From: Prevotella sp.
GTDB lineage: Bacteria; Bacteroidota; Bacteroidia; Bacteroidales; Muribaculaceae
Length of the DNA stretch: 58,932 nt
Reading direction: 5' to 3'
NCBI GenBank assembly: GCA_023666665.1
Contig: JAMPBN010000006.1
Coordinates: 1-58,932 of the forward strand
Both the position numbers and the translations under genes were made by a program. The notes beneath the pieces are model-generated. The model searched no databases. It saw only the letters and a list, made by a program, of their open reading frames with translations, and was not told where the DNA came from. Each line of letters opens with the position of its first letter. Position 1 is the stretch's first letter. Positions 47,729-56,074 of this stretch are shown here, one piece after another.

Positions 47729-49167
47729 GTACTCTCGATAATAAAGCGCGCACACAGATTCCGCGCGTCAAAATGCCGGAACTTGACCCGGCCTTCCGCG
47801 TCACCTCTCTGACCGACGAGGTCAATCAGGGTTTGAGCCGCGAACAGGCGGTGCTTGAGGCGCAGCGTTGTCTTAATTGCCCCAATCCGTCGTGTGTAAC
47901 CGGCTGTCCGGTAGGCATCAACATTCCCGGCTTTATCAAGCGCATTGAGGCAGAAGACTTTGACGGTGCACTGTCAATATTGCGTCAAACTTCCGCTCTG
48001 CCCGCCGTATGCGGCCGCGTCTGCCCTCAGGAAAAGCAATGCGAGAGCAAGTGCATCTACAACAAGATGCACAAAGACCCCGTAGCCATCGGCTACCTCG
48101 AGCGCTTTGCCGCCGACAACGGCAATGCAGTGGGCAGTGGACAGAGAACAGAGGACAGTGTTCCTTGCCCCACTGCCCACTGCCCACTGCCCACTGCCCA
48201 CTCAAAAATCGCCGTTGCGGGTTCGGGTCCTGCGGGACTGTCGTTTGCCGGAGCGATGGCTGCCTTAGGCTATGACGTTACCGTATTTGAAGCGCTCCAC
48301 GAGCTTGGCGGCGTGTTGATTTACGGCATCCCGGAGTTTCGCCTGCCCAACTCAGTAGTTGAAAAAGAGATTTCCGCACTCAAAAGCGCGGGCGTGAAAT
48401 TTGAAAAAGGCACCGTAATCGGCAAAACCCTCTCCTACGACGATTTGCTCTCTATGGGATTTCGCGGACTTTTCGTTGCCAGCGGCGCCGGACTGCCTCG
48501 CTTTATGAACATTCCCGGCGAGAATCTCGTTAATGTTTTGTCGTCTAACGAATATCTCACCCGCATAAACCTAATGCACGCAGGAACACCCGGATATGCC
48601 ACCCCCATATATCGCGGAAAGAACGTCGCCGTAATCGGCGGCGGCAACACCGCGATGGATTCCTGCCGCACGGCCCGACGTATGGGTGCGGAGCGCGTAA
48701 TGGTGGTCTACCGCCGCAGCGAAAACGAAATGCCCGCCCGCGTCGAGGAGGTTAAACACGCCAAAGAGGAGGGAGTAGAGTTTCTCACTCTCCACAACCC
48801 CATAGAGTATCTCGGCGACGACCGCGGCCACGTCAGCGCTATGCGCTTGCAGCGAATGGCTCTCGGCGAACCCGATGCCGACGGTCGCCGCTCTCCGGTA
48901 GCCATAGAGGGCGACATCGTGGAGATACCGGTTGACCAGGTAATAGTCAGCATCGGCGTTTCGCCCAACCCTCTGATACCCGCAAATATCGACGGCCTTG
49001 AAGTGACCAATCGCGGAACAATCGCCGCAGACGCGCAGACGCTCCAAACGTCGATGGCCGACATATTCGCCGGCGGCGACATTGTACGCGGCGGCGCCAC
49101 AGTAATCCTTGCAATGGGCGATGGCCGTCGCGCCGCCGCCGAAATGCACAAACATCTATCGCTATGA
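47725..49167 (+). CDS. nfnB: NfnB/GltA-like FAD-dependent oxidoreductase with repeat-encoded linker
   Basis: This 480-residue protein has the N-terminal [4Fe-4S] domain (RCLNCPNPSCVTGCPVGI, then GRVCPQEKQCESKC, about 45-115), an FAD motif (GSGPAGLSFAG, about 165-175) and an NADP motif (VIGGGNTAMDSCRTARRMG, about 304-322). Such proteins are called glutamate synthase small subunit, but no large subunit is nearby; the adjacent NfnA-like gene makes NfnB more likely. Residues 135-160, between the two domains, are encoded by a tandem heptamer array and read AVGSGQRTEDSVPCPTAH, then CPLPTAHS. The frame stays open through it. Confidence 0.9.
   Translation: MSTLDNKARTQIPRVKMPELDPAFRVTSLTDEVNQGLSREQAVLEAQRCLNCPNPSCVTGCPVGINIPGFIKRIEAEDFDGALSILRQTSALPAVCGRVCPQEKQCESKCIYNKMHKDPVAIGYLERFAADNGNAVGSGQRTEDSVPCPTAHCPLPTAHSKIAVAGSGPAGLSFAGAMAALGYDVTVFEALHELGGVLIYGIPEFRLPNSVVEKEISALKSAGVKFEKGTVIGKTLSYDDLLSMGFRGLFVASGAGLPRFMNIPGENLVNVLSSNEYLTRINLMHAGTPGYATPIYRGKNVAVIGGGNTAMDSCRTARRMGAERVMVVYRRSENEMPARVEEVKHAKEEGVEFLTLHNPIEYLGDDRGHVSAMRLQRMALGEPDADGRRSPVAIEGDIVEIPVDQVIVSIGVSPNPLIPANIDGLEVTNRGTIAADAQTLQTSMADIFAGGDIVRGGATVILAMGDGRRAAAEMHKHLSL
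48127..48203 (+). repeat. Heptamer array inside the NfnB/GltA-like coding sequence
   Basis: Eleven 7-bp units in register: gcagtgg twice, acagaga, acagagg, acagtgt, tccttgc, cccactg four times, cccactc. The ends are inverted relative to each other (gcagtgg/ccactgc) and could pair. Three units make 21 bp, so the repeat encodes a seven-residue period (PTAHCPL). Copy-number change by three units would keep the frame; other changes would not. Confidence 0.92.
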
Positions 49168-50048
49168 GCTACATCGAACTTCACAACGGCCCTATGCAGG
49201 CCAAAATCAACACCCTTGGAGCTGAACTCGTCAGTTTAAAAAAGAACGGCAACGAATACCTATGGCAAGGCGACCTCAAGTACTGGCACGGCCAATCTCC
49301 TCTGCTGTTCCCCACTTGCGGTAATTGCTGGAACGGCACATATCGCATCGATTCGCAAGAATACAGCATTGAAAAACACGGCTTTGCCCGACATATGGAG
49401 TTTGACATCGTCAGCCAAACCGACTCCACGGTAACTCTTGCTCTCCATTCCGATGACGACACGCTGAAAGTCTATCCCTATACGTTCTTTCTGTTCGTCA
49501 CCTACCGCCTCGGGGACAGCGATATTGAAGTGGAGTGGCTCGTTCAGAATCAGAACGACGGCACTATGTATTTCGGCATCGGCGCACACCCCGCATTCTT
49601 CCTTCCCGATTATGACACCGCAGACAGCGTTCACGGCTTCTTCAGTTTCGACACAAACAAGCCGATCACCTATCTGCTGCCTAAAGCGCAAGGATGTGCT
49701 GACGTTGATGACCCGCAAACGCTGCAACTTGATGAGCAAGGGATGATGCCGATAACGTCAACAACTTTTGACATTGATACATACATCCTTGAGTCTGCCG
49801 ACGTACATCGGTGTACCCTGCTGACGCCGGAGCGGGTTCCCTATCTTGCCGTGGATTTCAGTATGCCGGTGTTATCACTTTGGTCGCCAACGGCTCAACA
49901 CCCAGACTGCCCCTTCGTGGCCATAGAGCCGTGGTATGGCAGCTGCGACTCCGTCGGGTTCAGCGGCGACATATCCGAGCGTCGGCACATCAACGTACTC
50001 GACCCAGGCGCCCACTTCCGCACATCATATAAAATCATACTTTTTTAA
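49164..50048 (+). CDS. Aldose 1-epimerase family protein
   Basis: This 294-residue protein matches the galactose mutarotase/aldose epimerase fold: HNGPMQAKINTLGAELVSL at the start, KHGFARHMEFDIV with a catalytic-type histidine, then IGAHPAFFLP (second histidine) and VAIEPWYGSCDSVGF with the glutamate. It probably interconverts sugar anomers. It overlaps the previous stop by four bases. Confidence 0.88.
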   Translation: MSYIELHNGPMQAKINTLGAELVSLKKNGNEYLWQGDLKYWHGQSPLLFPTCGNCWNGTYRIDSQEYSIEKHGFARHMEFDIVSQTDSTVTLALHSDDDTLKVYPYTFFLFVTYRLGDSDIEVEWLVQNQNDGTMYFGIGAHPAFFLPDYDTADSVHGFFSFDTNKPITYLLPKAQGCADVDDPQTLQLDEQGMMPITSTTFDIDTYILESADVHRCTLLTPERVPYLAVDFSMPVLSLWSPTAQHPDCPFVAIEPWYGSCDSVGFSGDISERRHINVLDPGAHFRTSYKIILF

Positions 50049-50059
50049 GAAAATTTTCG

Positions 50060-50067
50060 TATCTTTG
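50060..50067 (+). promoter_or_regulatory. Possible -7 element of the eamA-dgt operon
   Basis: TATCTTTG matches TAnnTTTG, 22 bp before the ATG at 50089. The -33 box is not clear. Confidence 0.55.
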
Positions 50068-50088
50068 CGCTACTGAAACATAAGTTAC

Positions 50089-51039
50089 ATGGCGCGAGCT
50101 ATCAACGAAAATACCCGTAAAAAGCCCGGTATGCTTTGGGTTCACGTCGCAGCAATGATTGCTGTGACAGCTTGGGGTATATCGTTTATCAACACCAAGG
50201 TACTTCTCGACAACGGTTTTGACCCGGTCGAGGTCTACGTGCTTCGCTGCATCATTGCCTACCTGCTGCTTTTGGCTTTCAGCTGGCGCAACATCCGCTC
50301 GCTCAACGCACAACACGAGCTGCTCTTCTTGCTCTGCGGAATATGCGGCGGTTCGGTATATTTCGTAGCCGAAAATGCCGCATTGCTCTATACGTCAGCA
50401 ACTAACGTGTCGCTCATCACCTCTACATCGCCCCTTATCAACGCCCTGTTGGTAGTGCTGCTCTATAAAGACGAGCGCCCATCCAAGGGATTTATTATCG
50501 GCTCGGTAATAGCAATGGTGGGTGTAACCATGGTGGTGCTCGGCTCGGCGGGATGCACCGAGAGCAAGACCGGTTCACCGTTCGGCATACTTGGCGACGG
50601 CCTCAGCCTTATGGCGGCAATCTGCTGGAGTATTTACGCCCTGTTGCTGCGCAAGCTGCAGGCATTTTACTCGGCAATAGTGGTGACGCGCAAGACGTTC
50701 TTCTACGGACTGCTGACCTCACTGCCGCTACTGCTGCTCGAGCACTCTCACATTACCCTCGAAACATTCACTCGCCCTCAAGTATGGATTAACCTCCTGA
50801 TTCTGGCGCTGTTTGCATCATCATTGGCATTCGTAATCTGGGCATGGGTAATCTCCAGAATGGGAGCCGTGAAAGCCGGCAACTATCTGTATTTCCAGCC
50901 CATAGTCACGTTGATTTTCGGATACTTCGTGTTGCATCAAGCCATGAGCCTTATGGGTCTGGCAGGATGTGTATTGACAATTCTCGGCGTATATTGCGGC
51001 GAACGCCTCTCAAAGGAACGCCGCCGCTTACATCACTAA
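50089..51039 (+). CDS. EamA/DMT-family transporter
   Basis: This 316-residue protein has ten predicted transmembrane helices in two EamA halves (about 20-155 and 165-305). The first half contains MIAVTAWGISFINTKVLLD, the second GDGLSLMAAICWSIYALLL. Members export or import metabolites such as amino acids or nucleotide sugars; the substrate is not predictable. It precedes the dGTPase gene by 12 bp. Confidence 0.88.
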   Translation: MARAINENTRKKPGMLWVHVAAMIAVTAWGISFINTKVLLDNGFDPVEVYVLRCIIAYLLLLAFSWRNIRSLNAQHELLFLLCGICGGSVYFVAENAALLYTSATNVSLITSTSPLINALLVVLLYKDERPSKGFIIGSVIAMVGVTMVVLGSAGCTESKTGSPFGILGDGLSLMAAICWSIYALLLRKLQAFYSAIVVTRKTFFYGLLTSLPLLLLEHSHITLETFTRPQVWINLLILALFASSLAFVIWAWVISRMGAVKAGNYLYFQPIVTLIFGYFVLHQAMSLMGLAGCVLTILGVYCGERLSKERRRLHH

Positions 51040-51051
51040 CAACTTACTTAA

Positions 51052-52386
51052 ATGCAGTGGGATAAACTAATTTCCGACAAACGTTTCGGACTCGAAACAT
51101 ACCATAACCATCGCGGAGCAACCCGCAGCGACTTTGTGCGCGACTATGACCGCCTGGTCTTCTCCTCGCCCTTTCGCCGACTTCAAAACAAGACGCAGGT
51201 GTTCCCGCTGCCGGGAAGCATCTTCGTCCACAACCGTTTGACCCACAGCCTTGAGGTTTCGTGCGTTGGTCGCTCACTGGCTCGCGAGGTTGTTGACGGC
51301 CTGCTGACCAAATACGCCTCCGAATCGTGGCGCACCAAGCTGCTCGACATCCCCGACATCGTTGCTGCCGGATGCCTTGCCCACGACCTCGGCAACCCAC
51401 CGTTTGGCCACAGCGGCGAAAAAGCCATATCCACGTTCTTCTCCGAAGGACCCGGCAAGGCTTTGCAAGCCGAACTCACTGAAGAGCAATGGTGTGACCT
51501 CATAAACTTCGAGGGAAACGCGAACTCTTTCCGCCAGCTCACGCATCAGTTCAACGGTCGCCGTCCCGGTGGGTTTGCAATGACTTACTCAATGCTTGCA
51601 GCCATCGTAAAATATCCCTACGAGAGCCGCGCTGCCGTCTGGGCCAACAAATTCGGCTTTTTTTGCACCGAACGTGCAGGTTTTGAACGCATTGCCACGG
51701 AGCTCGAAATGCTTCGACTCCCCTCCCCCGAGAGTTATGTCAAATATGCGCGCCACCCGCTGGTATACCTTGTGGAAGCTGCCGACGATATATGCTATGA
51801 GGTAATGGACATTGAAGATGCGCATAAACTGAAAATTCTGAGCCACGATGAAGTTATGAAGCTGCTGCTCGGATTCTACTCGCCCGAACAGCAAGCACAC
51901 AAACTCGAAATTATGGAGCGTATAGCCGACCCCAACGAAAAAGTCGGCTATATGCGCTCGTGCGTGGTCGGTACACTCGTAGAATGTTGCGCCGAGACAT
52001 TCCTTGCCAACGAGGATGCCATTCTCAACGGCACATTCTCCGGCACACTGCTCGACCGCATCCGCCCGGCTGAACGAGAAGCATATGAGGCTTGCAACCG
52101 CCTATCCTGGGCAAAAATATACTGTGCCCCCGACGTGGTTGACATTGAGTTGGCCGGTAACCGCATCATCACTTTCTTGATGGATAAACTTATCCACGCC
52201 GTACGCTTCCCCGAGCTGAACTATTCGCGTCTGCTGTTGAGCAAGGTTCCGGAGCAGTATGACGTTCACTCCGACGACCTCTTCACCAAAGTACAGGCCG
52301 CCGTTGACCACGTAGCATCAATGACCGACGTCTACGCTCTCGACCTCTACCGCCGCCTTAACGGACAAACTCTTCCCGCCGTATGA
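51052..52386 (+). CDS. dgt: dGTP triphosphohydrolase-like HD-domain protein
   Basis: This 444-residue protein has the dGTPase pattern: RDYDRLVFSSPFRRLQNKTQV, then HD-domain metal ligands in NRLTHSLEV and CLAHDLGNPPFGHSGE, and a later aspartate in EAADDICYEVMDIEDA. It hydrolyses dNTPs to deoxynucleosides and triphosphate, affecting dNTP pools and sometimes phage defence. It overlaps the next gene by four bases. Confidence 0.93.
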   Translation: MQWDKLISDKRFGLETYHNHRGATRSDFVRDYDRLVFSSPFRRLQNKTQVFPLPGSIFVHNRLTHSLEVSCVGRSLAREVVDGLLTKYASESWRTKLLDIPDIVAAGCLAHDLGNPPFGHSGEKAISTFFSEGPGKALQAELTEEQWCDLINFEGNANSFRQLTHQFNGRRPGGFAMTYSMLAAIVKYPYESRAAVWANKFGFFCTERAGFERIATELEMLRLPSPESYVKYARHPLVYLVEAADDICYEVMDIEDAHKLKILSHDEVMKLLLGFYSPEQQAHKLEIMERIADPNEKVGYMRSCVVGTLVECCAETFLANEDAILNGTFSGTLLDRIRPAEREAYEACNRLSWAKIYCAPDVVDIELAGNRIITFLMDKLIHAVRFPELNYSRLLLSKVPEQYDVHSDDLFTKVQAAVDHVASMTDVYALDLYRRLNGQTLPAV

Positions 52387-53630
52387 AACATCTGCTTTCT
52401 CTTCTGTTTTCACTCCTTGCCGCAGTTTGCACCTGCACTGCCGCGACATATTCGGTCAGCACCGTTCCCAACGTACACCTGGCCGACAGCACCCGCTTCG
52501 TTTCCAACCCCGACGGCATTCTTTCGGCCAACGCAGTTGCCGCTGCTGACAGCAATCTCCAAAATCTTATGCATCAGACCTCTGCCGAGGTGGTCTGCGT
52601 GGCGGTTGACAACATTGACTCCGACATCGACGACTTTGCCACTAACCTGTTTCGCAGCTGGGGGATCGGCAAAAAAGACAAAAACAACGGCCTACTTCTG
52701 CTGATAGTCAAAGACCAGCGCCAGGTAGTTATCCGCACCGGCACCGGCCTTGAGGGCCTGCTGCCCGACGGTCTTTGCGGCTCCATCATCCGCGCAAACA
52801 TCATTCCCAACTTCCGCAAGGACGACTATGACACCGGCACCCTCGGCGCACTCTCCGACATCGCTTCCATACTCTCCAATCCCGAAGCGCGACAAGAGAT
52901 TCAAAGCAAATATGCCAATAACAGTACTGACTCCGGCAGCGACTTCAACCTCTTTGGCTTCTACCTGACCATATGCGCCGTAATAGCGGCGATTTGCCTG
53001 GTATGGGTATTAACCGTAATGATTTCCTCGACCAAACTTACCCGCTATCAGAAATACCTCAAGGCCGACTCAATCTATTCCACGATGCTTTTCGCGTCAT
53101 TTATCGGCTTGGGGCTCCCGCTGATAGCATTCATTCCGCTCGCGCGTTGGCGGCATCAGCTCCGACGAGGCAAACATCTCTGCCCCGACTGCGGAACACG
53201 GATGAAGCTCGTTGACGAAAAGCACGACAACGACTACCTCAACCACGCGCAAGACATTGAAGAGAAAATCGGCGCGATAGACTATGACGTGTGGCTCTGC
53301 CCCAACGATGGCGAAACGGAAATAATTCCATACATTCAGAAATCGTCGGCATTCACAGAATGCCCCATATGCCACGCCCGCACTATGCGTGTGGTCAGCG
53401 ACCGCACCACCGTGCAGCCCACCACGCTGCACACCGGAACCCGCGTGGTTGAGAAACGATGCCTCAACTGCGGATTTGACGACAACGAATACTTCACACT
53501 GCCCCGCGTAGTGCCGATTGTGGTTGGCGGAGTTGGTGGCGGAGGACGCTCAGGCGGCGGTGGAGGCTTTGGCGGCGGCTCATTCGGCGGCGGATTTACT
53601 GCAGGAGGCGGCGCATCCGGAAGATGGTAA
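52383..53630 (+). CDS. TPM-domain membrane protein with zinc-finger-like and glycine-rich tail
   Basis: This 415-residue protein has a signal peptide (about 1-20) and a TPM domain (about 38-165, with RTGTGLEGLLPDGLCG). Two transmembrane helices (about 195-215 and 235-260) are followed by a cytoplasmic part with CPDCGTRM, CPICHARTM and CLNCGFDD cysteine pairs, and a C-terminus made of glycines and serines (GGGGFGGGSFGGGFTAGGGA). TPM proteins are proposed to help photosystem or membrane protein turnover, and their role in Bacteroidota is unknown. Confidence 0.85.
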   Translation: MKHLLSLLFSLLAAVCTCTAATYSVSTVPNVHLADSTRFVSNPDGILSANAVAAADSNLQNLMHQTSAEVVCVAVDNIDSDIDDFATNLFRSWGIGKKDKNNGLLLLIVKDQRQVVIRTGTGLEGLLPDGLCGSIIRANIIPNFRKDDYDTGTLGALSDIASILSNPEARQEIQSKYANNSTDSGSDFNLFGFYLTICAVIAAICLVWVLTVMISSTKLTRYQKYLKADSIYSTMLFASFIGLGLPLIAFIPLARWRHQLRRGKHLCPDCGTRMKLVDEKHDNDYLNHAQDIEEKIGAIDYDVWLCPNDGETEIIPYIQKSSAFTECPICHARTMRVVSDRTTVQPTTLHTGTRVVEKRCLNCGFDDNEYFTLPRVVPIVVGGVGGGGRSGGGGGFGGGSFGGGFTAGGGASGRW

Positions 53631-53631
53631 G

Positions 53632-54258
53632 ATGAAGCACTCCTCAGTCATATTACTGATTGCAGCCACGCTGTTGCTCGCATCCTGCTCGTCAAAAAAA
53701 GCAGTGGCAATAAAGAGTAACCGCCCACAGCCGACGGTTGTCCCCACCACCACGCCATCAACCGACAAGCAGGTGAGAGAACTCATTCGCCGCGCCCGCA
53801 CATGGATTGGCACGCCATACGTCTACGGCGGCCACACACGCCGCGAAGGCACCGATTGCTCGGGCATGATTATGGAGCTGTTTCTCGACGTTTATAACCT
53901 CAAAATGCCACGTTCCTGTGCTATGCAGCGCGACTTTTCGCAAGTAGTTCAGTTCGACGATATGCAGCCGGGCGACCTCGTGTTTTTCACCACCGACAAG
54001 AACTCCTCCCGCATAAACCACGTAGGACTCTACATTGGCGACAACCGAATGATTCACGCTTCATCATCACGAGGAGTCATGGAGTCAGGACTCGGCGAAA
54101 AATACTGGCAAAACAACTACCACAGCAGCGGCACGGTAATCAGACGCACCACCGCGCCGAAAGTTTCCACACCGATAATTTCGACGCCGGTTTTAGCCCC
54201 CATAATTGACCAACACGTTGACTCGATCTATGTCACAGACCCCGCAATATTCGATTGA
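53632..54258 (+). CDS. NlpC/P60-family peptidoglycan endopeptidase, lipoprotein
   Basis: This 208-residue protein has a lipoprotein signal (LASC near residue 19) and an NlpC/P60 domain (about 50-165). The catalytic cysteine lies in GTDCSGMIMELF, the histidine in RINHVGLYIGDNRMIHAS. It cleaves peptide crosslinks in the cell wall and resembles Spr/MepS. ATG at 53632, one base after the previous stop, is chosen over an in-frame start upstream inside the TPM gene. It overlaps the U32 gene by 29 bases. Confidence 0.92.
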   Translation: MKHSSVILLIAATLLLASCSSKKAVAIKSNRPQPTVVPTTTPSTDKQVRELIRRARTWIGTPYVYGGHTRREGTDCSGMIMELFLDVYNLKMPRSCAMQRDFSQVVQFDDMQPGDLVFFTTDKNSSRINHVGLYIGDNRMIHASSSRGVMESGLGEKYWQNNYHSSGTVIRRTTAPKVSTPIISTPVLAPIIDQHVDSIYVTDPAIFD

Positions 54259-56044
54259 ACTGCTGGCTCCGGCCCGCAACGCACAAACCGCCATAACGGC
54301 GCTGCGCTGCGGGGCAGATGCCATCTATATCGGCGCTCCCAGCCACGGTGCCCGCGCCGCAGCCACCAACTCGGTAGCCGACATCGCCGAGGTCTGCGAG
54401 TTTGCTCACCTGTTTAACGCCCGCGTCTACGTGACGCTCAACACTCTGGTCTACGACAACGAGCTGAAAGACGTTGAGCGCCTGATTTGCGAACTTTATA
54501 GCATCGGAGTCGATGCTCTGATTGTGCAGGATCTCGGAATCTTGCGCCTCGACATCCCCCCGATTGCCCTCCATGCCTCCACGCAGTGTGACATCCGCAC
54601 TCCGAAAAAAGCCCTGTTTCTTCAAGAGCTCGGCTTCTCGCAGTTGGTGCTTCCACGCGAGCTAACATTAGAGGAAATACGGCTGATGCGCAGCGTTGTT
54701 AAAGTTCCACTTGAAGTATTCATTCACGGTGCGTTATGCGTCAGTTACTCCGGAGCCTGCTACGCCTCACTGCTATGCGGAGGCCGCTCGGCCAACAGGG
54801 GCGAATGCGCACAAATTTGTCGGCTTCCATACGACTTGACCGACCGCGACGGCAACGTCCTGATGCGCAACAAACATCTGCTATCGCTCCGCGACCTCAA
54901 CCGCCTGCCCAACCTCCGCGAGCTATTCAACGCCGGAGTGTCATCGCTGAAAATCGAGGGGCGCTTGAAGGACGAAAACTACGTCAAGAACGTGGTAAGC
55001 GCCTATGACTCAGAGCTTCGACGCTTGGGGGTAAGCCGCACATCCGACGGCACAGCGGAGCGCACATTCACCCCAGACGTTTCGCGCAGTTTCAACCGTG
55101 GCTTCACGTCGCATTTTCTTTACTCCCCGATGCCTGCAAAAAACTCCCTGGCAAACTTCAACTCCCCCAAAAGCATCGGGTCGGAAGTGGCAAGCGTGTC
55201 GGCCATAAAAGAGAAGAAAATTATCCTCAAAAACATCTACGAACCGATTTCCAACGGCGACGGCCTCAACTTCAACGGCGGCGGATTCCGCGTAAATCGC
55301 TTTGAATCCCCCAATATCCTCCACGTCACCGAAAACATTTCCGGACTAAAACCCGGCACTATTCTGCGCCGCAATTTCGACAAAACGTTTACCGACAGCT
55401 TGAACACAGCCAAGTATGCAACAAGAGATATACCTCTGTCAGCCAGGCTGCGAAAAAGCGGAAATAAAGTAATACTTGAAGCAGAAGATGGGACCGCCGC
55501 CGTTATGCAGCTGCCCGAAATAGAAGCCGCCAAGACCCCTCAGGGCGACAATCACCGCAAAATTATCGCCAAACTTGGCGACACTATTTTTCGCCTCGCG
55601 GAGTTCGACAACCAAATTCCCGATATTTTCATTCCCGCATCAGCTTTGACAGAGCTGCGCCGACAGCTGGTCAGCAATCTCCTTGCAGGGCGCGCCGCCC
55701 GCTTCTACCGCCCGCTGCGTTTACCCGAAAACGCTGAGGCCAAATGTCCGATTGAGCCGACCAACGTTGCCAACCGATTGGCCGCTCAGGTGTATCGCGA
55801 CCACGGAATCACCGCGCCCATTATTCCCGCTTGGGAGGTCAAGCCACCGATCAGCGGCGAACACACCGTAATGACCACGCGCTACTGCCTGCGACGCGAA
55901 CTGGGGGCATGTTTAAAAACACCCCAAGGCAAAAACCTGCCCGCCGAACTTATTCTCACCTCGCCCAACATCCCTACCCCACTCCGCCTCAACTTTGACT
56001 GCAAAAACTGCCAAATGCAAATAACCCTAACCCCCAACGCCTAA
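54230..56044 (+). CDS. U32-family protein (RlhA/TrhP-like)
   Basis: This 604-residue protein starts ELLAPARNAQTAITALRCGADAIYIG and contains the U32 signature EVFIHGALCVSYSGACYASLLC, GRSANRGECAQICRLPYDL and LKIEGRLKDENYVKNVVSAY. Members of the family install hydroxylations in 23S rRNA (RlhA) or tRNA (TrhP); the 604-residue length with an extra C-terminal domain is closer to RlhA. The ATG at 54230 is chosen over a TTG at 54206. The last six residues and the stop codon are part of a tandem heptamer array. Confidence 0.88.
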   Translation: MSQTPQYSIELLAPARNAQTAITALRCGADAIYIGAPSHGARAAATNSVADIAEVCEFAHLFNARVYVTLNTLVYDNELKDVERLICELYSIGVDALIVQDLGILRLDIPPIALHASTQCDIRTPKKALFLQELGFSQLVLPRELTLEEIRLMRSVVKVPLEVFIHGALCVSYSGACYASLLCGGRSANRGECAQICRLPYDLTDRDGNVLMRNKHLLSLRDLNRLPNLRELFNAGVSSLKIEGRLKDENYVKNVVSAYDSELRRLGVSRTSDGTAERTFTPDVSRSFNRGFTSHFLYSPMPAKNSLANFNSPKSIGSEVASVSAIKEKKIILKNIYEPISNGDGLNFNGGGFRVNRFESPNILHVTENISGLKPGTILRRNFDKTFTDSLNTAKYATRDIPLSARLRKSGNKVILEAEDGTAAVMQLPEIEAAKTPQGDNHRKIIAKLGDTIFRLAEFDNQIPDIFIPASALTELRRQLVSNLLAGRAARFYRPLRLPENAEAKCPIEPTNVANRLAAQVYRDHGITAPIIPAWEVKPPISGEHTVMTTRYCLRRELGACLKTPQGKNLPAELILTSPNIPTPLRLNFDCKNCQMQITLTPNA

Positions 56045-56070
56045 CGCCCAACCCCTAACACCCAAAGCCC
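56022..56070 (+). repeat. Heptamer array (aacgccc type) over the U32 stop, up to the sdaA start
   Basis: Seven 7-bp units in register: taaccct, aaccccc, aacgcct, aacgccc, aacccct, aacaccc, aaagccc; the next seven bases (gactatg) contain the sdaA ATG. aacgccc is the reverse complement of gggcgtt in the ligA and lpxA arrays. The U32 stop codon lies inside it. Confidence 0.9.
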
Positions 56071-56074
56071 GACT

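Noticed and set aside
53518-53631. Upstream start of the NlpC/P60 gene inside the TPM gene
   Set aside because: The added residues read the glycine-rich tail out of frame; the ATG at 53632 is followed at once by a lipoprotein signal.
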